A DNA stretch of 9,290 nucleotides from the NCBI GenBank assembly GCA_030840615.1, contig JAVEEE010000053.1, positions 1-9,290 on the forward strand, in the 5' to 3' direction. Shown one piece after another: positions 5,727 through 9,290 of this stretch. Each line of letters begins with the position of its first letter. Within the stretch, counting starts at the first letter, position 1. The notes under the pieces were generated by a model. That model did no database searches and was not told where the DNA came from. It worked only from the letters and a program-made list of their open reading frames with translations. The translations under genes were made by a program, and so were the position numbers. The stretch is from Frankiaceae bacterium. Lineage in GTDB: Bacteria > Actinomycetota > Actinomycetes > JAFAQI01.

Positions 5727-6827
5727 TCACTGCCCCTCGCGGTCGAGAGCGGCGACGATGCGGACGTCGTCCCCGAACCGCGCGACGTCGCGCAGGCGGA
5801 GTCGCACCGCAGTGCCGATGGTCGCGACACCCGCCGGTCCGAGCACGGGTGGTCCGGCGCCCAGCAGCGCTGGCGCGTGGTAGCCGACGACACGGTCGAC
5901 CAGACGGTCGTGAACGAACGAGCCGGCCAGGGTGGCGCCGCCTTCCAGTAGCAACGCAAGCGCCTCCCGGTCGAACAAGGTGGCCAGCAGCGCACCGAGG
6001 TCGATCCGGCCGTCACGCCGCGGAAGCTCCACCACCTCGGCACCCGCGTCACGCAGCCTCTTCACCCGTTCTGGCTCGGCGTCGTCGCCCACGGCCACCA
6101 GCGTGGATGCCGCGTCATCGAGAATGCGCGCCGACGAGGGTGTCCTCGCCTGCCCGTCGACCACGACTCGCAACGGCTGACGGGTCGTCGGCCAGTCGCG
6201 CACTGTCAGCTGCGAGTCGTCAGCGAGCACGGTTCCGATCCCGACCACGACCGCATCGGCGAGCGCGCGCAGCCGATGCACGTCACGTCGCGAGTCCGGG
6301 CCGGTGACCCAGCGACTCGTCCCGTCGAGTGCTGCGGTTCGCCCGTCGAGCGACGCGGCGTACTTCCAGGTGACGTGCGGCCGGCGTCGGCGTACGGCCG
6401 CCAGCCACGGCTCCAGGTCGGCGGCCGCCTCGTCAGCAAGCAGACCGGCGACGACGTCAACGCCGCCCGCGCGCAGCACCTCGGCGCCGCCGGCAGCCGG
6501 TGAGTAGGGATCAGCCATCGCGTAGACGACACGGGCGATGCCGGCGTCGACGATCGCCTCCGTGCAGGGGCCGGTGCGTCCGGTGTGCCGGCATGGCTCG
6601 AGTGTCACCACGAGCGTGCCGTCACGCGAGTCCGCGCCCGCGTCGCGCAGCGCCATCACCTCGGCGTGCGGTCCACCGGCCGGCTGCGTCGCGCCCTCGC
6701 CGACAATGGCTCCGGATGCGTCGAGCACCACCGCTCCGACGGCCGGATTGGGGTTGGTGCTGCCCAGCACGGTCGCCGCCAGCTCAATGGCACGGTACAT
6801 CGCCGCGATGTGCGGGTCGGGTGCCAT
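5727..6827 (-). CDS. ribD: Bifunctional pyrimidine deaminase / uracil reductase
   Basis: RibD deaminates the product of GTP cyclohydrolase II and then reduces its ribose chain with NADPH, giving 5-amino-6-ribitylaminouracil 5'-phosphate. The deaminase domain (about 1-145) has NPNPAVGAVV (25-34), the HAEV motif (His54, Glu56) and PCRHTGRTGPC (Cys79, Cys88), which together form the zinc site and proton shuttle. The reductase domain (about 150-360) shows KYAASLDGRTA (155-165), SRWVTG (171-176), DAVVVGIGTVLADD (191-204) and LLLEGGATLAGSF near residue 300. The length of 366 is standard and both halves look active. The ATG at 6825-6827 has GGGAG seven bases upstream. It is the first gene after the FMN riboswitch and so the most directly controlled by it. 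Confidence 0.97.
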   Translation of the reverse strand: MAPDPHIAAMYRAIELAATVLGSTNPNPAVGAVVLDASGAIVGEGATQPAGGPHAEVMALRDAGADSRDGTLVVTLEPCRHTGRTGPCTEAIVDAGIARVVYAMADPYSPAAGGAEVLRAGGVDVVAGLLADEAAADLEPWLAAVRRRRPHVTWKYAASLDGRTAALDGTSRWVTGPDSRRDVHRLRALADAVVVGIGTVLADDSQLTVRDWPTTRQPLRVVVDGQARTPSSARILDDAASTLVAVGDDAEPERVKRLRDAGAEVVELPRRDGRIDLGALLATLFDREALALLLEGGATLAGSFVHDRLVDRVVGYHAPALLGAGPPVLGPAGVATIGTAVRLRLRDVARFGDDVRIVAALDREGQ

Positions 6828-6833
6828 TCGCTG

Positions 6834-6864
6834 CTCCCTCGTCGTCGGATCGCGCGACCGGGAG
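6834..6864 (-). promoter_or_regulatory. Candidate Shine-Dalgarno sequestering stem before ribD
   Basis: The ribD Shine-Dalgarno GGGAG (6834-6838) is complementary to CTCCC (6860-6864). Inside this, GTCG (6855-6858) can pair with CGAC (6841-6844). Together they form a 5 + 4 bp stem with an uneven internal loop that would hide the ribosome site. The segment 6851-6857 can also pair with the 3' strand of the riboswitch P1 stem (6923-6929), which would be exclusive with this hairpin. That suggests translational control by FMN. The pairing is seen; the mechanism is inferred. Confidence 0.3.
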
Positions 6865-6886
6865 TCGGAGGGGTATGCGAACGGAG

Positions 6887-6917
6887 GCCGCGCACGCGAC
6901 GGTCGCGTGCCCTCGGC
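6887..6917 (-). promoter_or_regulatory. Strong hairpin in expression platform of FMN riboswitch
   Basis: An 8-bp perfect stem (6892-6899 with 6903-6910, arms GCACGCGA) closes a 3-base loop. It is extended beyond a 3/1 internal loop by a 4-bp outer stem (6887-6890 with 6914-6917). It begins seven bases after the aptamer P1 stem. The RNA downstream (CTCCGTTCGCATACC) has no U-tract, so it is not a standard intrinsic terminator; it could be a U-less pause or terminator, or a spacer structure. Confidence 0.45.
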
Positions 6918-6923
6918 ACCGCT

Positions 6924-7074
6924 CGCGCACTTCCTCCCATCCGGACTCTCACCGTCGGTCCTGGAGTCTCACCAGGTCCACCGGCCACTGGCTGTGGCCG
7001 GGTCGCGGACTGCCGGATGCCCGGGGGCACCCGATCACCGCCGGTTCGGACTTTCACCGATCCCGGAGCGCGCG
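6924..7074 (-). ncRNA. FMN riboswitch (RFN element)
   Basis: On the minus strand this 151-base stretch carries the conserved RFN blocks in order: GGTGAAAGTCCGAACCGGCGGT near the 5' side (7036-7057), the variable P3-P4 region (GGCAGTCCGCGACCC), the P5 arm ACCTGGTGAGACTCCAGG, then GACGGTGAGAGTCCGGATGG (6938-6957) at the 3' side. P1 is closed by CGCGCGCT (7067-7074) with AGTGCGCG (6924-6931), one G-U pair included. RFN elements bind FMN and turn off flavin genes. This one lies 96 bases before ribD, ahead of the whole rib run. No terminator with a U-tract follows, which favours translational control, as is common in actinobacteria. Confidence 0.95.
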
Positions 7075-7088
7075 GGGCGTTCTCCTCG

Positions 7089-7118
7089 ATTGTGACATTG
7101 CCGGGGCAGCGGCGTCGA
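7089..7118 (-). promoter_or_regulatory. Weak candidate promoter for the rib operon
   Basis: On the minus strand TCGACG (7113-7118) and CACAAT (7089-7094) are 18 bases apart and each matches four of six consensus positions. A start near 7082 would be just ahead of the riboswitch. The 56-base gap between the response regulator stop (7131) and the aptamer leaves little other room, but the promoter could also lie inside the response regulator gene. Confidence 0.28.
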
Positions 7119-7130
7119 CGGTGCCGCCGG

Positions 7131-8117
7131 TCAGCTGCCTCCGCCGGTCAGCGGCGAGGCGCTGCCATCGGTGCCGGTCGCTTCGTCAACTTTGTCGGCC
7201 CGCCGGTCGATGGCGACGGCCGAACCGGACTGACCCTTGGCGACGACCTTCATCTCGGTCGCCACGGCAACGATGGCCCGGTGGTCCGCATAGTGGCGGC
7301 GACCGGTCATCGCCACGCCGATGGAGACGGAGACGAGCGGGTAGCGCTGCTCTATGCCCCGCCGGTCGGCGATGGCCATGTAGCCGGCCGCGACGTCATC
7401 CGGGTCGTGCAGACTTGCGACGCCCAGGTCGAACAGCTCGACACAGCGAGCGGTGAGGAGCTCGACCTGCTCCGGTGCGCAGATGACCACGAAGTCGTCT
7501 CCTCCGACGTGGCCGGTGAATGGCTGCGGAATGCCGACCGCGGCCGCCGCTGCCTTCAAGGCCGAGGCGAGCAGCGTGATGACATCGTCTCCGCGAAGCC
7601 AGCCGTAACGGTCGTTGAAGGCCTTGAAGTTGTCGAGGTCGACGTGACAGACCGCGAAATGCTGGTCGCCCGCGGCCCGGGACGCGATCTCTTCGTTGAT
7701 CCGGTGGTTGCCCGGCAGGCCCGTCAGTGGCGACACGGCCCGCATCTCCGCATTTCGGCGGAGCGTCGAACGCACGCGGGCGATCAGCTCGAGTGTGTCG
7801 AAAGGCTTGATGATGTAGTCGTCGGCGCCTGCGGTGAGACCGACAACTTTGTCAGCCGAGAGACTCTTCGCCGTCAACATGATGACGGGAAGGCTGGCCG
7901 TCAGAGGGTCGCTACGCAGCCGCCGGCACAGCTCCACGCCGTCGATCCGCGGCATCATCACGTCGAGCAGAGCGAGGTCGGGAAGATCAGTGGCGATGAC
8001 CTCCAACGCCTCCTGACCGTCATGCGCGACGGTCACGTCGAAACCCTCGAGACGCAGGTTGACCTCGATGAAGCGGGCGATGTCGATGTCGTCGTCGACG
8101 ACGAGCACAGTGCTCAT
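7131..8117 (-). CDS. Response regulator with GGDEF-type (GGDDF) output domain
   Basis: The 328-residue protein has an N-terminal receiver domain (about 1-120) with acidic Asp8-Asp9-Asp10, phosphoacceptor Asp52 in LLDVMMP, Thr82 and Lys104 in KPF: a complete phosphorylation site. A GGDEF-family domain follows (about 128-300), opening with PLTGLPGN, then VDLDNFKAFNDRYGWLRGDD (159-178, metal and substrate residues present), and ending in VSIGVA. The signature reads GGDDF (205-209) instead of GGDEF or GGEEF, and the RxxD inhibitory site nine residues before it is missing (Ile196, Pro199). So it may be a diguanylate cyclase without product inhibition, a weak one, or a c-di-GMP/GTP sensor. The ATG at 8117 overlaps the rpe stop as ATGA; starts further upstream would only extend into rpe. 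No histidine kinase is in the window. A Ser/Gly/Thr-rich tail follows the domain. Confidence 0.88.
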   Translation of the reverse strand: MSTVLVVDDDIDIARFIEVNLRLEGFDVTVAHDGQEALEVIATDLPDLALLDVMMPRIDGVELCRRLRSDPLTASLPVIMLTAKSLSADKVVGLTAGADDYIIKPFDTLELIARVRSTLRRNAEMRAVSPLTGLPGNHRINEEIASRAAGDQHFAVCHVDLDNFKAFNDRYGWLRGDDVITLLASALKAAAAAVGIPQPFTGHVGGDDFVVICAPEQVELLTARCVELFDLGVASLHDPDDVAAGYMAIADRRGIEQRYPLVSVSIGVAMTGRRHYADHRAIVAVATEMKVVAKGQSGSAVAIDRRADKVDEATGTDGSASPLTGGGS

Positions 8118-8806
8118 GACGACGACTCCCCGGACCACCATGCCTGGGAGCTGACACGTTCGGCCTCGGCCCGCAGCCGGCGGACGACCTCGGCAGGGTC
8201 ATTGCCCTTGTAGACGGCAGAGCCGGCGACGAACACATCGGCGCCGGCCTCGGCGCAGCGGCCGATCGTGTCCTCGTCGACGCCCCCGTCGACCTGCACC
8301 CACACCGCGTGCGCACCGTCACGCACCAGCTCGCGAGCCCGACGTACCTTCGGCAGCACGACATCGAGGAACGGTTGACCGCCGAAGCCCGGCTCGACGG
8401 TCATCACCAGCAACATGTCGATCTCGGGTAGCAGATCCGCATAGGCCTCGACCGGTGTGGCCGGTTTCAGCCCGAGACCCGCACGGGCCCCGGCGGCCCG
8501 CAGATCGCGGGCCAACCGGATGGGCGCATGGGCGGCCTCGGCGTGAAAGGTCACGTTGCGTGCACCTGCCTCGGCGTAACCGGTTGCCCATCGGTCCGGG
8601 TCCTCGATCATCAAGTGACAGTCGATGGGGAGCGGCGAGTGCTTCAGGAGCGACTGCACGACCGGCAGCCCGAGGGTGAGGTTGGGGACGAAGTGGTTGT
8701 CCATCACGTCGACATGCACCCAGTCGGCATCTGCGACGGCGCCAACCTCGTCGGCGAGTCGGCCGAAGTCGGCGGACAGGATGCTCGGCGCGATCTGCAC
8801 TCCCAC
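8114..8806 (-). CDS. rpe: Ribulose-phosphate 3-epimerase
   Basis: Rpe interconverts D-ribulose 5-phosphate and D-xylulose 5-phosphate in the pentose phosphate pathway, using a metal ion in a TIM barrel. The 230-residue protein begins QIAPSILSADFGRL and shows HVDVMDNHFVPN (His31, Asp33), DCHLMIEDP (His64), VEPGFGGQPF (137-146, phosphate loop) and VQVDGGV (Asp173), so metal ligands and both catalytic aspartates are present. I chose GTG at 8804-8806 because GGAAGGA lies six bases before it and homologues start just before QIAPSILSADF; a TTG at 8819-8821 would add five residues and has only a weak ribosome site. The stop overlaps the response regulator ATG. Its substrate is also the RibB substrate, a link to the rib genes downstream. 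Confidence 0.96.
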   Translation of the reverse strand: MGVQIAPSILSADFGRLADEVGAVADADWVHVDVMDNHFVPNLTLGLPVVQSLLKHSPLPIDCHLMIEDPDRWATGYAEAGARNVTFHAEAAHAPIRLARDLRAAGARAGLGLKPATPVEAYADLLPEIDMLLVMTVEPGFGGQPFLDVVLPKVRRARELVRDGAHAVWVQVDGGVDEDTIGRCAEAGADVFVAGSAVYKGNDPAEVVRRLRAEAERVSSQAWWSGESSS

Positions 8807-8812
8807 GCCGAT

Positions 8813-8819
8813 TCCTTCC
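8813..8819 (-). promoter_or_regulatory. Ribosome binding site deciding the rpe start
   Basis: The minus strand reads GGAAGGA six bases ahead of GTG 8804-8806. Its presence inside the longer TTG-started version argues that GTG is the true start. Confidence 0.65.
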
Positions 8820-8834
8820 AATCCCGACCGTCGG

Positions 8835-8849
8835 TCCCGGTAACCGGGA
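8835..8849. other. Small inverted repeat between rsmB and rpe
   Basis: TCCCGG and CCGGGA form a 6-bp stem with a TAA loop in the 45-base gap between the two genes. There is no T-tract on either side. It may slow or stabilise the transcript, or be chance in GC-rich DNA. Confidence 0.25.
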
Positions 8850-8851
8850 GT

Positions 8852-9290
8852 CTAGAGGCCCGTTCGCGAACCCGAGGGGGCCGAACGGAGTAGCGCCACA
8901 TACATGGCGTCGGTGCCGTGACGATGTGGCCACAGCTGTACGTCAGGACCTTCGCCCAGTTGGGGCACGCCGGTCAACAGCGGACGGGCATCCATCATTT
9001 CGAGCTCTGGTCGCTGCGCCAGGACACGACGGACGACACGGCGCGTCTCCGACAGGTGTGGCGAGCAGGTGACATAGGCGACCAGCCCGCCAGGTCGTGC
9101 GGCATCGATCGCGACGGTCAGCAGGTCCGTCTGCAGGATGGTGAGTGGCTCGATGTCCTCCGGCCGACGGCGCCAGCGGACTTCGGGACGACGTCGCAGC
9201 GCGCCGAGCCCGCTGCAGGGAGCGTCGACCAGGACCCGGTCGAACCTGTCCGGGCGCCAGCCCGGCCGGGTGCCATCCGAGACCACGACG
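8852..9290 (-). CDS. rsmB: RsmB-type 16S rRNA cytosine-5 methyltransferase, C-terminal part (partial)
   Basis: The last 145 or so residues of an S-adenosylmethionine-dependent RNA m5C methyltransferase are present; the NusB-like RNA-binding part and SAM loop lie beyond the right edge. Visible are motif IV in FDRVLVDAPCSGLGALRRRPEVRW, with the Cys that helps release product, and motif VI in LVAYVTCSPHLSET, with the catalytic Cys that attacks cytosine C6. GALRRRPEVRWRR is typical of the RsmB/Sun group, and the order rsmB-rpe fits actinobacterial fmt-rsmB-rpe clusters. The frame stays open to 9290; a GTG at 9284-9286 is internal, not a start. The gene ends in TAG, 45 bases before rpe. Assignment to RsmB rather than another RsmB/NOP2 paralogue rests on motif wording and synteny. 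Confidence 0.88.
   Translation of the reverse strand, partial: VVVSDGTRPGWRPDRFDRVLVDAPCSGLGALRRRPEVRWRRRPEDIEPLTILQTDLLTVAIDAARPGGLVAYVTCSPHLSETRRVVRRVLAQRPELEMMDARPLLTGVPQLGEGPDVQLWPHRHGTDAMYVALLRSAPSGSRTGL

Noticed and set aside
5722..5730. GTG start adding three residues to RibE
   Set aside because: Riboflavin synthase begins almost invariably at MFTGIVE. The GTGA overlap with ribD keeps the alternative open but less likely.
8118..8141. Upstream start adding eight residues to the response regulator
   Set aside because: The receiver domain begins naturally at MSTVLVVDDD, and the ATGA overlap with rpe at 8114-8117 is a classic coupled start.
6585..8213. 542-codon plus-strand reading frame over ribD, riboswitch and response regulator
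   Set aside because: It crosses a structured RNA and two real genes and shows no recognisable fold or motif.
8807..8821. TTG start adding five residues to Rpe
   Set aside because: The best ribosome site lies inside this extension and points to GTG 8806; the extra residues match nothing in the family.

Overview
The window is GC-rich throughout. Its gene content and order (fmt/rsmB-rpe-rib cluster, RibBA fusion, long-form HisG, SseB-family gene next to infC) point to a high-GC actinobacterium. I cannot place it more precisely from sequence alone. Every gene I can support lies on the minus strand, so transcription runs from high to low coordinates. I see no tRNA, rRNA, CRISPR array, insertion sequence or prophage trace. 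This is dense chromosomal core metabolism.

In transcription order, the right part (about 9290-7131) holds the 3' end of an RsmB-type rRNA cytosine methyltransferase, then rpe (ribulose-phosphate 3-epimerase), then a response regulator with a GGDEF-type output domain that overlaps rpe by ATGA. A 303-base gap (6828-7130) follows and is filled by a well-formed FMN riboswitch and its expression platform.

The central part (6827-927) is one compact run: ribD, ribE, ribBA, ribH, hisG, a DMT/DUF606-type membrane transporter, and an SseB-family gene. Most junctions overlap by 1-4 bases or are 4-5 bases apart. The only real gap is 66 bases between ribH and hisG, where hisE might be expected from related gene orders. 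The four rib genes encode the whole route from GTP and ribulose 5-phosphate to riboflavin, apart from the unassigned phosphatase step. HisG starts histidine synthesis from ATP and PRPP.

The left part (926-1) is a 261-base leader with a possible extended -10 promoter, a perfect 11-bp tandem duplication and two stable hairpins. It leads to infC (IF-3), which begins at a non-canonical ATC codon just after an in-frame stop, and then to the first codons of rpmI (L35). rplT presumably lies beyond the left edge.

The genes fit together metabolically. Rpe governs the ribulose 5-phosphate that RibB consumes. RibA and a GGDEF enzyme both draw on GTP. The riboswitch senses the end product FMN and probably controls the run beginning with ribD. 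The least ordinary points are the GGDEF regulator with a GGDDF signature and no visible inhibitory site between rpe and the riboswitch, the transporter inside the rib/his run, the missing hisE, and the structured infC leader. None of these amounts to a clearly new system.
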